Source of the DNA: Prochlorococcus marinus str. MIT 9401
GTDB lineage: Bacteria; Cyanobacteriota; Cyanobacteriia; PCC-6307; Cyanobiaceae
Length of the DNA stretch: 64,000 nt
Direction of reading: 5' to 3'
Assembly (NCBI RefSeq): GCF_000760095.1
Contig: NZ_JNAR01000016.1
Location: forward strand, 248,001 to 312,000
How positions within the stretch are numbered: position 1 is the stretch's first letter; each line of letters starts with the position of its first letter. The notes below the pieces were generated by a model. It had not been told where the DNA came from, ran no database searches, and worked only from the letters and a program-made list of their open reading frames with translations. This document shows, piece by piece, positions 24,569-31,883 of this stretch. The position numbers were made by a program, and so were the translations under genes.

Positions 24569-24796
24569 ATGCAATTACTCGGATTAATTCTTCTTCTAGC
24601 TAGTAGCTGGTATCTATGGAAATTAACATCAAACTTTCTTGATGAACCAACAAAAAAAGAACTGGCTAATAGTTTAAATAACCTCAAAAATAAATTCTCT
24701 GAGGGGAAACAAAATTTCTCTAAAGCAAAAATAAGCGATGCTTGGGAAAAATACAAAGAAGAAGGTGGTGCCTTATCTAATAAAGAAAAAAGCTAG
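24569..24796 (+). CDS. Signal-anchored small protein (75 aa)
   Basis: One hydrophobic segment at the N-terminus (residues 2-20) is followed by a charged helix of about 50 residues. First of four overlapping genes for tiny membrane proteins. The antisense frame at 24520-24756 is taken as a shadow. Confidence 0.6.
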   Translation: MQLLGLILLLASSWYLWKLTSNFLDEPTKKELANSLNNLKNKFSEGKQNFSKAKISDAWEKYKEEGGALSNKEKS

Positions 24797-25050
24797 TGGA
24801 CTTTTTTATTATTACAAGTCTCACTAAAGATATTTCTAGAATTGATCTAATTGGTATTTTGTTTGGTCATTTAATTTTTGGTGTTGCATTGACACAACTT
24901 TTAGATTGGACGTGGTTAAAGAACCTTATGAGTGAAGAAGATAAAAGAAGGATGCTTAAAAGCTATACATGGAAAGACTTATTAGTAGATGGAGCAATTG
25001 TTACGGTAGTTCTAGGAATAATCTTTTTGATAATTAGCATTTTTCTATAA
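24796..25050 (+). CDS. Two-span membrane protein (84 aa), GTG start
   Basis: The GTG start shares its G with the TAG stop of the previous gene (TAGTG), an overlap typical of translational coupling. The product has two hydrophobic segments (about residues 16-36 and 64-84) separated by a charged loop with SEEDKRRMLK. Unknown function; the operon suggests a small membrane complex. Confidence 0.65.
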   Translation: MDFFIITSLTKDISRIDLIGILFGHLIFGVALTQLLDWTWLKNLMSEEDKRRMLKSYTWKDLLVDGAIVTVVLGIIFLIISIFL

Positions 25051-25139
25051 TGAACGTAACTTACATCCTTTTAGTTTTTTTAATGATATCAATTGTGATT
25101 TTCACTCAAATAATCAATTCCTCCTATAAATCAAAATAA
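25050..25139 (+). CDS. Single-span membrane peptide (29 aa)
   Basis: The ATG overlaps the previous stop by one base (TAATG). Nearly the whole peptide is one hydrophobic span followed by a short serine/lysine tail. Third gene of the overlapping group. Confidence 0.5.
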   Translation: MNVTYILLVFLMISIVIFTQIINSSYKSK

Positions 25140-25241
25140 ATGACCGAAGTGACTAGTAACTCCTCAACTGGATGGTACTTAATCGCTTTGGTAAGCACTT
25201 TATCTTTTTTAGCCTTAATTTACTTTGGCCAAAAAAAATAG
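25140..25241 (+). CDS. Single-span membrane peptide (33 aa)
   Basis: The ATG directly follows the previous TAA. A polar, serine/threonine-rich N-terminus of 12 residues precedes one hydrophobic span and a lysine tail. Last gene of the four-gene group; a hairpin terminator follows 33 bases downstream. Confidence 0.55.
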   Translation: MTEVTSNSSTGWYLIALVSTLSFLALIYFGQKK

Positions 25242-25274
25242 AATAAATTTTGAAAGACTCTTTAAATTCATAAA

Positions 25275-25315
25275 AAAAGCTCTACAACTTCATGAGATGC
25301 AGAGCTTTTAATTAT
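25275..25315 (+). terminator. Hairpin terminator after small-membrane-protein operon
   Basis: AAAAGCTCT (25275-25283) pairs perfectly with AGAGCTTTT (25301-25309), nine base pairs with a 17-base loop, followed by an A/T-rich tail. The A-run on the left makes it usable on both strands. Confidence 0.7.
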
Positions 25316-25327
25316 TAAGTAACTGAT

Positions 25328-25450
25328 TTATATAAATCTGTTGAGTATAAAACCTTTTTTCTTAATCAAAGAAAAAGAGACCGATGAATGTGATGAAGAT
25401 ACTGAATTCACGGCCCCTTTGATAACCGCATTTTTCGGTAGATACGACAA
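25328..25450 (-). CDS. Tiny ORF with perfect Shine-Dalgarno (40 aa)
   Basis: A minus-strand TTG at 25450 is preceded, after four bases, by AAAGGAGGTGAT, fully complementary to the conserved 3' end of 16S rRNA. Such a strong site is exceptional in this genome. The 40-codon frame is serine-rich with a basic, hydrophobic C-terminus, but its codons (ccg, gcg, tcg) are unusual for this DNA. It lies antisense inside the ORF at 25341-25481, and one of the two may be chance. Confidence 0.35.
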   Translation of the reverse strand: MSYLPKNAVIKGAVNSVSSSHSSVSFSLIKKKGFILNRFI

Positions 25451-25481
25451 TGAATCACCTCCTTTACTAATGTTTTTTTAA
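25341..25481 (+). CDS. Tiny acidic protein (46 aa), TTG start
   Basis: A plus-strand frame from TTG at 25341 with coding-like codon choice. The product has a hydrophobic start, an acidic middle (ETDECDEDTE) and an aromatic/proline C-terminus (ITAFFGRYDNESPPLLMFF). The acidic-leader plus short-tail layout recalls precursor peptides, but no modifying enzyme is nearby. It overlaps the antisense TTG ORF at 25328-25450. Confidence 0.4.
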   Translation: MSIKPFFLIKEKETDECDEDTEFTAPLITAFFGRYDNESPPLLMFF

Positions 25482-25583
25482 AGATAACTAAAAATAATGA
25501 AACAAGGAATGAAATTCGTTAAAAATTTAAAAGTTTTTTAACAAATTAACAATATACATCTCTTAAAAATAAAAAAATAGATA

Positions 25584-26249
25584 TCACCAAGGCAATACTT
25601 CTCCGTTGGCATGCCAAAAAGTACCCGAGTTATTTTTATTTAAAGAATCAATTCGTTTTAAAAGGCCATTTGCTGATTCTTCAGGACTAATTCCATTTCT
25701 TGTAAAGCCAGTCATTCTTGTACTCACTAACCCAGGATGTAAAATAGCTACATAAATATCATCCCTTGATAAATCTATAGAAAGTGATTTTGCTGCCATA
25801 GACAAGGCTACCTTAGACATCCTGTAACCATAAGAACTTCCAGATGAATTATCTTCAATAGATCCCATCCTACTTGTGATAAAAGCAACTTTAGAAGATC
25901 TTTTTAAAAGGTGTTTAAGTGATTGGGTCATACATATTGGGCTCAATGCATTAACTTCAAATTGCCGTAAAATACTTTTTTTATCAAAGTTTTCTAAAGA
26001 ATTAAATTCATAAATTCCTGCATTATGAATTAAGCAATCTAAATTAACTCCAGATAGTTTTTTACACAAATTTGTTATCGACTCATCAGAAGATATTTCT
26101 ATATTCTCTTCAATTCTCACTCCTAAATCTTTAAGTTCTTTTGAAGCTTTCCTACATGTTGCAATTACGTTATCTCCCCTCTTATGAATTTGCCTGCATA
26201 GTTCTAATCCAATACCCCTATTTGATCCTGTAATTAGATAAGTCGACAT
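25584..26249 (-). CDS. Short-chain dehydrogenase/reductase
   Basis: An NAD(P)-binding Rossmann enzyme of 221 residues with the glycine motif TGSNRGIG (7-14), HNAG near 75 and the catalytic YRMSK motif near residue 140, with a serine (SRMGS region) before it. Substrate cannot be told; the closest-looking group is the C-factor/sniffer-type SDR. It stands alone on the minus strand. Confidence 0.85.
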   Translation of the reverse strand: MSTYLITGSNRGIGLELCRQIHKRGDNVIATCRKASKELKDLGVRIEENIEISSDESITNLCKKLSGVNLDCLIHNAGIYEFNSLENFDKKSILRQFEVNALSPICMTQSLKHLLKRSSKVAFITSRMGSIEDNSSGSSYGYRMSKVALSMAAKSLSIDLSRDDIYVAILHPGLVSTRMTGFTRNGISPEESANGLLKRIDSLNKNNSGTFWHANGEVLPW

Positions 26250-26412
26250 CTCTAAGCTAAAAAATAAAAATCAATCTAAATCAAATATAAAAGAAAACGA
26301 ACTAGAAAAAGAAAAAATTCCTTATTAGATTTTTTAAGGTTATGATGGGTTATGAAATTTAAATGATTTTATAAAAGAAAGCAAAGATATTTTTATCATC
26401 AAAATTTAATGT

Positions 26413-26619
26413 ATGGAAATTTACAATCAAGAATTTATTCAAGAGATTATTAGGATAACGTGGAGAAATCCTGCTTTCATGGCTATAGCTATTGCATTAG
26501 TTTGGCTTATCCCACAATTATTTATCAGAAAAATAATGGCAAAAAAATATGAAAGAAGAAAAATAGAAATTCAGAAAAATAAAATTCAGAAGCTTTACCC
26601 AACTAATACTCCTAAATAA
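26413..26619 (+). CDS. Single-span membrane protein (68 aa)
   Basis: An N-terminal amphipathic part, one hydrophobic segment (about residues 20-39) and a lysine/arginine-rich cytoplasmic tail. No family recognised. Confidence 0.6.
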   Translation: MEIYNQEFIQEIIRITWRNPAFMAIAIALVWLIPQLFIRKIMAKKYERRKIEIQKNKIQKLYPTNTPK

Positions 26620-26681
26620 AAATTTTTATTTATAAAATGATCTATCGTATAAAAAAAATACTTCTTGCATCTAATTAATAT

Positions 26682-26873
26682 ATGACTTACAAAATAATCA
26701 GAATTGATGGGAAAGATGACGAAATAACAGCTCAAAGTTTTGATAAGTATTCAGATGCGTTCGATTTGTTAGAGAAGCTTTATGGAGATTCATGTTGTTC
26801 AGATGCTGATTATGGAGAGATGACCTATTACGATATTGTTGAAAATAATTTAAAAAATATTAATGGAAAATAA
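26682..26873 (+). CDS. Small conserved-type acidic protein (63 aa)
   Basis: A soluble acidic protein with a beta-alpha-beta look (TYKIIRIDGKDDEITAQSF, then SDAFDLLEKLYGD) and a CC pair near residue 38. The end overlaps the next gene by 11 bases. Proteins of this pattern are frequent in marine picocyanobacteria and their phages; function unknown. Confidence 0.65.
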   Translation: MTYKIIRIDGKDDEITAQSFDKYSDAFDLLEKLYGDSCCSDADYGEMTYYDIVENNLKNINGK

Positions 26874-27072
26874 AAAATGGGCTCCCTCCCAAGAAGAAAA
26901 TTTAGGGGTAATAACGAGTGTATATGAATTCATTAAAGAAGAACTTTCAGACCTTCAAAAAAAAACTGGATGTCCCGATTCATTTATTTATGATTTTATT
27001 GGCAAGATTCAGAATGAATGGCATCCTGAATCTTGCCACACGATAGTTAGAAATCAAAAAAAGAAAAATTAG
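26863..27072 (+). CDS. Small hypothetical protein (69 aa)
   Basis: The ATG lies inside the last codons of the previous gene, so translation is probably coupled. The product is soluble and helical with two cysteines and a basic tail. A repeat of CAAGATTCAGAATG sequence within it (27003 and its inverse near 27026) forms a hairpin inside the coding region. Confidence 0.6.
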   Translation: MENKKWAPSQEENLGVITSVYEFIKEELSDLQKKTGCPDSFIYDFIGKIQNEWHPESCHTIVRNQKKKN

Positions 27073-27142
27073 AAAATATTAAATCTTCAACGCAAATTTA
27101 TAAAATTTCTCTAATATAATTTGAATTTAAAAATAATAAATC

Positions 27143-27229
27143 ATGATTATTAGAATACTAGGAATCGTACTTATCCTTGGAACGATTGCATATTATGGTT
27201 TAGTTTTAACTGGTCAGAGCAACCTTTAG
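27143..27229 (+). CDS. Single-span membrane peptide (28 aa)
   Basis: An ATG frame whose product is one hydrophobic span (residues 2-21) with a short polar end. It lies in the plus-strand series of tiny genes. Not recognised. Confidence 0.45.
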   Translation: MIIRILGIVLILGTIAYYGLVLTGQSNL

Positions 27230-27253
27230 TTTTTTTAACTTTTAAAATTTCTC

Positions 27254-27466
27254 ATGAAATGGCCTCCTACTTTGTGTTGGACAGCACCAAAAACTATTAA
27301 TGGTAATAGACATTTTCAAGTTAAAGCTTTTGGTGGGAAAAGTGAAAATAGATGGGTTGATATTTTTCCTACCAAAAATAAAAAAGATATTAAAAGGATC
27401 TCATGGGCAAAACTAAAATCAGAATGGACTACTGGATGGTTAAGGCTTCCAAAAGATAAAGATTAA
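27254..27466 (+). CDS. Tryptophan-rich TIGR02450-like protein (70 aa)
   Basis: The product has six tryptophans in 70 residues, with KWPPTLCWT near the start, RHFQVKAFGG and a C-terminal WTTGWLRLP. This matches the small conserved family TIGR02450 of marine bacteria and cyanobacteria. Function unknown. Confidence 0.75.
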   Translation: MKWPPTLCWTAPKTINGNRHFQVKAFGGKSENRWVDIFPTKNKKDIKRISWAKLKSEWTTGWLRLPKDKD

Positions 27467-27564
27467 TTTTCTATGTAAACAAATATTATTAACCAGAAAA
27501 CTGTAAAAAATAATACCTAACTCAAAAAAAATAACTTCTAAAATTTTTTAAACTGCTGTTTAAT

Positions 27565-27738
27565 ATGAAGTCAGAACCGAAGAAAAAACTTCCTAATAAA
27601 AAAGTTATAAGTTCAGCAAAATTTGAGGCTAAAGAACAATTCACTAAATCTGCATTAGAAAATTTAAAAACAGAAAATGAAAGACTTGTTAATTCACTAA
27701 AAAAATCTGGGGAGATTAAAGAATCAAAAGGAAAATAG
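27565..27738 (+). CDS. Small charged helical protein (57 aa)
   Basis: An ATG frame encoding a lysine- and glutamate-rich, probably coiled-coil protein. No cysteines or membrane segments. Function unknown. Confidence 0.45.
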   Translation: MKSEPKKKLPNKKVISSAKFEAKEQFTKSALENLKTENERLVNSLKKSGEIKESKGK

Positions 27739-27789
27739 AATTACAGTATTTAAAATTTTTTATTATTATATATTTTTACAGATTGAGAA

Positions 27790-27909
27790 ATGATTGAAAA
27801 AATCTCTCTAGCAAATTCTCATTTACCTCAACTTATTGGGTTTGTATTGATGTCAATTGGTTACACATTAGGCAATAAATTCTACCTTCCGGAAATCAAA
27901 CAAAAATAA
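27790..27909 (+). CDS. Small membrane peptide (39 aa)
   Basis: An ATG frame with a moderately hydrophobic middle (about residues 12-30) and a lysine-ending tail. Codon use is typical. Followed by a 347-base gap before the hli gene. Confidence 0.45.
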   Translation: MIEKISLANSHLPQLIGFVLMSIGYTLGNKFYLPEIKQK

Positions 27910-28029
27910 TAATTTTTAGTTATTAAAAAATTTTTTAAAAATTAATAACATTGAAAATATTTCTTATAAAAATTTTCAGCATTTTATCTGATTTAAAATA
28001 AAACTTTGAAGCTAATTCTGAAATTCAAT

Positions 28030-28070
28030 TAAGACTAGTCTTAGGATGTTCGTGTCACATAAATGTAACA
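28030..28070. promoter_or_regulatory. Palindrome plus 11-bp-spaced direct repeat upstream of hli
   Basis: TAAGACTAGTCTTA (28030-28043) is a perfect 14-bp palindrome. Ten bases on, TGTCACA (28053-28059) and TGTAACA (28064-28070) form a direct repeat with an 11-base period, the geometry of Pho-box-type sites. ATGTTACAT at about 28136 is an inverted copy of ATGTAACAT within the repeat. The 27910-28256 gap otherwise holds no gene. Confidence 0.45.
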
Positions 28071-28256
28071 TAAAAGTCCTTAAAAAATGTGAAATCAAAA
28101 GAAAAAGTAAGGATTCATACTAATTTTATTTAAATATGTTACATTCTTTAATAATTGAATCTCTCCTGTAAACAAAGAAGAAATGAGGAAATGTTTGATA
28201 TTTACAAATGTCAATTACTCTTTGGCTTACTTATTGATCACATATGAAATCTAAAA

Positions 28257-28511
28257 ATGGATGCACTTACTAGTTTTATAGTTGTTATCATCGCAATTAC
28301 GATTCAATTCTCTTTATACGCAATCAAAAGGTTGCAGGAACCCTTAGAACCAAATTATTTGATAGATAAAAATTCGAAAAAGAATAAAAACTACATGGGT
28401 AAATATTGGAAAAATGCTGAAATAACAAACGGGAGATTAGCTATGATTGGTTTTTTAGCTTTGATAATAAACTACGGCTTTTTTGGGTGGATAATACCTG
28501 GTTTTATTTAA
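28257..28511 (+). CDS. hli: High-light-inducible (Hli) chlorophyll-binding protein
   Basis: The C-terminal half holds the one-helix chlorophyll a/b-binding signature (NAEITNGRLAMIGFLA, about residues 55-70), which binds chlorophyll and carotenoid in the thylakoid for photoprotection and pigment assembly. An additional hydrophobic segment at the N-terminus (residues 5-23) makes it longer than the shortest Hli proteins. hli genes in Prochlorococcus are multicopy and typically stress-induced; the upstream repeats may serve this. Confidence 0.9.
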   Translation: MDALTSFIVVIIAITIQFSLYAIKRLQEPLEPNYLIDKNSKKNKNYMGKYWKNAEITNGRLAMIGFLALIINYGFFGWIIPGFI

Positions 28512-28610
28512 ACTATCAATACATTAAGGTCTTAAAGAAAAAAAAATCTCACCCTCAAAACAAACTCTCCTTTTAAAAAAAAAATTTTTATTATAAGAAA
28601 AAAAAAACAA

Positions 28611-28808
28611 TTGAATAATTCTGATTTTGATAAAAATGGATTGGACAGCTATGGAATACATTGGCTTCAATATGCTGCCTTTGCTGTCTCTAGTTTTGCT
28701 ATATTTACAACCTGGGCATTTTTTTATGATGAAAGATTCCACAACGTTGTAATGAATATTTTCAGGATTATTAACTGCAGTGGGTTTAACTGTAATGGAG
28801 CATTTTAA
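28611..28808 (+). CDS. Single-span membrane protein (65 aa), TTG start
   Basis: The best start is TTG at 28611. An acidic N-terminus with DSYGIHWLQY is followed by one hydrophobic segment (about residues 20-39) and a C-terminal part with two cysteines. The overlapping antisense frame at 28524-28832 has poor composition and is rejected. Confidence 0.55.
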   Translation: MNNSDFDKNGLDSYGIHWLQYAAFAVSSFAIFTTWAFFYDERFHNVVMNIFRIINCSGFNCNGAF

Positions 28809-28814
28809 AATTCT

Positions 28815-28997
28815 ATGGCTAATCCAGATCAAAAAATAATATTAATTGATAACGCTTTTGAGGAAATAAAAAACATTTGTTTAAATCTTCAACAAGATAC
28901 TGATGTTTCGAATTCAGAAATTAAAAGTTTACTAAAACTAATTATTAATGAATGGGAAGAAAAAGAAGAACAAAAAACTGGTTTTGGATTCAGGTAA
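28815..28997 (+). CDS. Small acidic hypothetical protein (60 aa)
   Basis: An ATG six bases after the previous stop, so probably cotranscribed. Acidic, helical, no membrane segment. Function unknown. Confidence 0.55.
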   Translation: MANPDQKIILIDNAFEEIKNICLNLQQDTDVSNSEIKSLLKLIINEWEEKEEQKTGFGFR

Positions 28998-29104
28998 ATT
29001 TACCCACTATCTATAAAGAGACTTAGGCCTCAAATCATATTAATATGAATAAATTTTTTACTTTTAAAAATTAATATTTAGAATTTACATTTTTTAGAAA
29101 GAAA

Positions 29105-29142
29105 TCAAAAAGGAATGAATCTCAAATAGAAGATTCATTCCA
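29105..29142 (-). terminator. Minus-strand hairpin terminator
   Basis: GGAATGAATCT (29112-29122) pairs with AGATTCATTCC (29131-29141), an 11-bp perfect stem with an eight-base loop. On the minus strand it is followed by TTTTTG, so it would end transcription arriving from the genes at 29291-30019. Confidence 0.75.
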
Positions 29143-29290
29143 GATTTAGCATTAGTTTTATCTAGATTTAAATTTTATAATTTAACTTCTTTGGTGGACT
29201 GTCAATCATTAGATCCCTCCTATTCAACAAGTTAAACCTAAGCCTTACTTATTAAGAAAGTAAATCAGTAAAAATGCTGATTTATTATTT

Positions 29291-29392
29291 TCAAAATGTT
29301 TGAATTAAAGATGCCAATTCTGGTGCATCTAATAAAAGTGCAAAAAATGTAAGCACAACTAATAAAAATAAGGAAAAGTAGAATTGAATCAT
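29291..29392 (-). CDS. Single-span membrane peptide (33 aa)
   Basis: A minus-strand ATG frame whose first 22 residues are strongly hydrophobic, ending in an acidic/polar tail (DAPELASLIQTF). Lies 100 bases downstream of the 77-aa gene. Unknown function. Confidence 0.5.
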   Translation of the reverse strand: MIQFYFSLFLLVVLTFFALLLDAPELASLIQTF

Positions 29393-29492
29393 TCTTCAAA
29401 ATTACTTAAAAAGAATTTTTTAAGTTGTATAAAATAATGCTTTATTTACATAATTAAATATCTATACCAAGAGAAGTTTAATTAGAGAATAA

Positions 29493-29726
29493 TTAAGATA
29501 CTTCAGGGGTAAATATCGTCCTATTTTTTTGCCAATACTCACAGCCTTTAAGTAAATGATCACCCTGTGGTATGCGTTTTTCGTATCTTGGACATATCAA
29601 GACAGTAGCAAAAGTTTCTGTAGTGCTGTAGCGAAAATGATTGCAAGTAATACAAATCTTTGTACGTTTTCGTTTTAGGATAGATTCTTTTAGATATTCC
29701 CATTTTGAAGGATTTACCTTAGACAT
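29493..29726 (-). CDS. Small cysteine-containing protein (77 aa)
   Basis: CITCNHF near residue 25 plus later cysteines (LICPRYE and KGCEYW) give a CxxC...C...C pattern suited to binding zinc or iron. Basic N-terminus. Its start lies two bases after the stop of the 96-aa gene, so both should be expressed from the LexA-like promoter upstream. Confidence 0.65.
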   Translation of the reverse strand: MSKVNPSKWEYLKESILKRKRTKICITCNHFRYSTTETFATVLICPRYEKRIPQGDHLLKGCEYWQKNRTIFTPEVS

Positions 29727-29728
29727 GA

Positions 29729-30019
29729 TTAGTGGAATTTACTAGTAACATTTTGCCAACCTCCTGCAACTAATTCATTCCATGTTTCGCAAGCACAATC
29801 AACAGAATGTAGTCTCGAGTTTTTAAGTTGGGCTGGTTCACCTAATTCATTTGCATAGAAAAGGTGAGTATAAACTTTTAAATTATTAGATAGAGATTTC
29901 TTATAACTCTCAAAAAGAATTAATAAACCACTTTTTTTGTTAAACAACCAGCCAGTTGGGGTGTCAATAAGGCTGCCAATATGAAAATTAGTCCGAACAT
30001 TCGCCACTCCTGATGTCAT
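29729..30019 (-). CDS. Small protein, paralogue of 32163-32462 (96 aa)
   Basis: Shares with the 99-aa protein a common plan: ANV.TNF near the start, then PTGWL/PSGWL, LILF, a central HLFYANELGEP-like motif (HTYYANDLGEP in the paralogue) and a tryptophan-rich end (W..L...GW). No known domain recognised. First gene of a two-gene operon with a consensus-like promoter and LexA-like box. Possibly a DNA-damage-induced protein; that is inference from the promoter. Confidence 0.7.
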   Translation of the reverse strand: MTSGVANVRTNFHIGSLIDTPTGWLFNKKSGLLILFESYKKSLSNNLKVYTHLFYANELGEPAQLKNSRLHSVDCACETWNELVAGGWQNVTSKFH

Positions 30020-30025
30020 CGAGAT

Positions 30026-30071
30026 AATACAGTTGTACTATTAATATAAATGTACTACTCTTGAACGTCAA
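30026..30071 (-). promoter_or_regulatory. Promoter with LexA-like box, operon 1
   Basis: On the minus strand: -35 TTGACG (30066-30071), 17-base spacer, -10 TATATT (30043-30048), then AGTACAACTGTATT (30026-30039) across the expected start. This box fits the cyanobacterial LexA consensus RGTACNNNDGTWCB with one mismatch. A further AGTACA lies in the spacer. The same arrangement precedes the paralogue at 32462. Confidence 0.65.
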
Positions 30072-30211
30072 GTATTAATCTAAAAAATTATTTAAATATG
30101 AAAATTACTTCTCAGAAATAATCAGCCTTATACTTCTTATTTGGTAATAGTGTATACAAGTAATACCTTGAAAAAGAAAATAACATTAAAGAGTATATTC
30201 GGAAGAATGCA

Positions 30212-30448
30212 ATGTATCGAAATCCCTTCTATTTAGGATGGAATAAAGGTTGGTCTTTTTTATTTTTTTTAGAGGGTGGCATTGCAAAAATTGAAGCAAA
30301 AGGTTTTGGTATATCTATTACCACGAAAGTTGAGAAAGGAGAATCACCTCTAGAATCTGCGGATAGATTAGTTTCGAAAGAGCAAAGGATTCGAAAATCA
30401 AGATATTATTCTTGGGTTAAATCTATTAATGAAAAATCAATAAATTAA
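30212..30448 (+). CDS. Small basic hypothetical protein (78 aa)
   Basis: An ATG frame with an aromatic N-terminal region (NPFYLGWNKGWSFLFFLEGG) that is hydrophobic but probably not a clean span, then a mixed region and a basic C-terminus with YYSWVKS. Resembles conserved unknown proteins of picocyanobacteria. Confidence 0.55.
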   Translation: MYRNPFYLGWNKGWSFLFFLEGGIAKIEAKGFGISITTKVEKGESPLESADRLVSKEQRIRKSRYYSWVKSINEKSIN

Positions 30449-30517
30449 GCAATCCTTCAATTACTAAAGTAATTTGTTGACAATCAATTTAAAATAGAAA
30501 TTAATTATTTTTTTCTC

Positions 30518-30775
30518 GTGTCCAACAAATTTTATGAATGGTGGAAAAACCACAGAAAAGTTGTAACCTATGGAGCTTTTATCATCTTGTTTGGTTTTTA
30601 TTTATCTCCTGTTGTAAAAGAAGCAAAATACAAAAACCAATGTATTAAGAATTCTACTAAAGGAGCCTTAACTAAATTTAATAAGGACGATATAGGACAA
30701 CCTTTACTAGAGGAAACAGGTTTGAGCATTGATGAACTAGCAAAAATTGAAGGTTATAAGAATTGCATTAATTAA
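30518..30775 (+). CDS. Signal-anchored small protein (85 aa), GTG start
   Basis: The start is GTG at 30518. A basic N-terminus with WWKNHRK precedes one hydrophobic segment (about residues 18-32) and a soluble outer part with two cysteines (43 and 83). It resembles the partial protein at the start of the window. Function unknown. Confidence 0.6.
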   Translation: MSNKFYEWWKNHRKVVTYGAFIILFGFYLSPVVKEAKYKNQCIKNSTKGALTKFNKDDIGQPLLEETGLSIDELAKIEGYKNCIN

Positions 30776-30803
30776 AAAGTTTGAAAATTCGCTTAATTTT
30801 TAA

Positions 30804-31010
30804 ATGATTAAAGATCTGTTTAAACTTTTTTTCTTAATATTATTACTTGGATTTATATCAATAAGTCCAAAAACAAGATATTTGGTTGGCATAACTCTAA
30901 AAGAAATTTCTTCATTTCTTTTATGGACTGTTAAATATGAAGATAGAGAGAAATGGATCATAGATAAACCAAGTTGGATACCTAGCCAAAAACTTAAGCC
31001 ATCGTATTAA
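30804..31010 (+). CDS. Small membrane protein (68 aa)
   Basis: One or two hydrophobic segments (about residues 5-20 and 34-43) and a tryptophan-containing tail ending in KPSY. Its stop abuts the ATG of the DNA-ligase-like gene, so the two are likely cotranscribed. Confidence 0.55.
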   Translation: MIKDLFKLFFLILLLGFISISPKTRYLVGITLKEISSFLLWTVKYEDREKWIIDKPSWIPSQKLKPSY

Positions 31011-31760
31011 ATGAAGACTTATTTAGAAGAACGCATTGAATGGTATGACGATAATTATAGAAATGGTAATGCTTTAATCTCTGATAAGCAATTTGACCAA
31101 CTTGAAAAAAATTTATTAAGAACAAACCCTGATTGTGATTACTTTAAAAAGAAAAATAAACTAGTTTTACCTTCATTAGAAAAGGATTCAATAGATGAAT
31201 TTTTGAAAGGATTATTAGCAGATACCAGATTATTAGTTGAACCAAAAATTGATGGTTGTGCTGTTGCCTTGCAATATAGGGATGGAACCTTGGAGAAAGC
31301 AATTTCAAGAAAAGGGACAGACGTTACTAGTAAACTTATTAAAGTCCAAGACATTCCAAATAATCTCCCTTTAAGAGGAGTTCTTCAAGTTAGAGGTGAA
31401 TTATATGCACCCAACCAAAGTCCAAATATCTCCCAGAGAATCGCTTCTGGATTTCTAAGAGCTAAAGAAGGATTTTCTGAAAGTCTTAGCTTCTGCGCAT
31501 TTCAAATACTTAATTCAACACTTAACCAATATGAGGCCAAAAAGAGTCTTTCAAAGCTTGGCTTCACGATCCCTCAGGATATTTCATGCAACTTTACGAG
31601 CCAAGTTGAAGTATTTAGAAAACAATGGCTAGAAGGGAAGCTTTTTAGTAAATATCCAACAGATGGAATAGTAGTAAAAATAAATTCTAGAAAATTACAA
31701 TTGATTAGAGAAAAATCAAATTTAGATTATCCTTATTGGCAAGTGGCAATAAAACGTTAA
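31011..31760 (+). CDS. Stand-alone NAD-type DNA ligase adenylation domain
   Basis: The 249 residues match only the N-terminal part of NAD-dependent DNA ligase LigA: the NMN-binding Ia region (WYDDNY...ISDKQFDQL, about 11-31), the adenylated lysine Lys79 in KIDG (79-82), RGELY (128-132), DGIVVK (218-223) and motif V WQVAIK (243-248). The OB fold, zinc finger, helix-hairpin-helix and BRCT domains of LigA are missing. The frame ends cleanly after motif V, so this looks like a deliberate minimal protein rather than random truncation. It might adenylate DNA ends or another partner; it is unlikely to be the main ligase. Confidence 0.85.
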   Translation: MKTYLEERIEWYDDNYRNGNALISDKQFDQLEKNLLRTNPDCDYFKKKNKLVLPSLEKDSIDEFLKGLLADTRLLVEPKIDGCAVALQYRDGTLEKAISRKGTDVTSKLIKVQDIPNNLPLRGVLQVRGELYAPNQSPNISQRIASGFLRAKEGFSESLSFCAFQILNSTLNQYEAKKSLSKLGFTIPQDISCNFTSQVEVFRKQWLEGKLFSKYPTDGIVVKINSRKLQLIREKSNLDYPYWQVAIKR

Positions 31761-31873
31761 TGGAATTAATACACCAAATTTTTCCTACTTGGCATATTTA
31801 TTTGGATATGTTTTTGGTTGGCTTTGCAACTTACGGTTTTATGAGAATTAAGAAAAAAATAAAAACTAAATAA
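31760..31873 (+). CDS. Small membrane peptide (37 aa)
   Basis: The ATG overlaps the ligase-like gene's TAA by one base (TAATG), indicating coupled translation. One hydrophobic segment (about residues 9-28) with aromatic residues and a lysine-rich tail. It could anchor or accompany the ligase-like protein; that is speculation. Confidence 0.55.
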   Translation: MELIHQIFPTWHIYLDMFLVGFATYGFMRIKKKIKTK

Positions 31874-31883
31874 AGTTTTTAAA

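Noticed and set aside
28524-28832. 102-codon minus-strand open frame
   Set aside because: It is antisense to a better-composed plus-strand membrane protein gene and is rich in unlikely residues.
29168-29209. Minus-strand 13-codon ORF with AGGAGGG ribosome site
   Set aside because: The ribosome site is good, but 13 codons with no further context is too little to call a gene; possibly a leader peptide.
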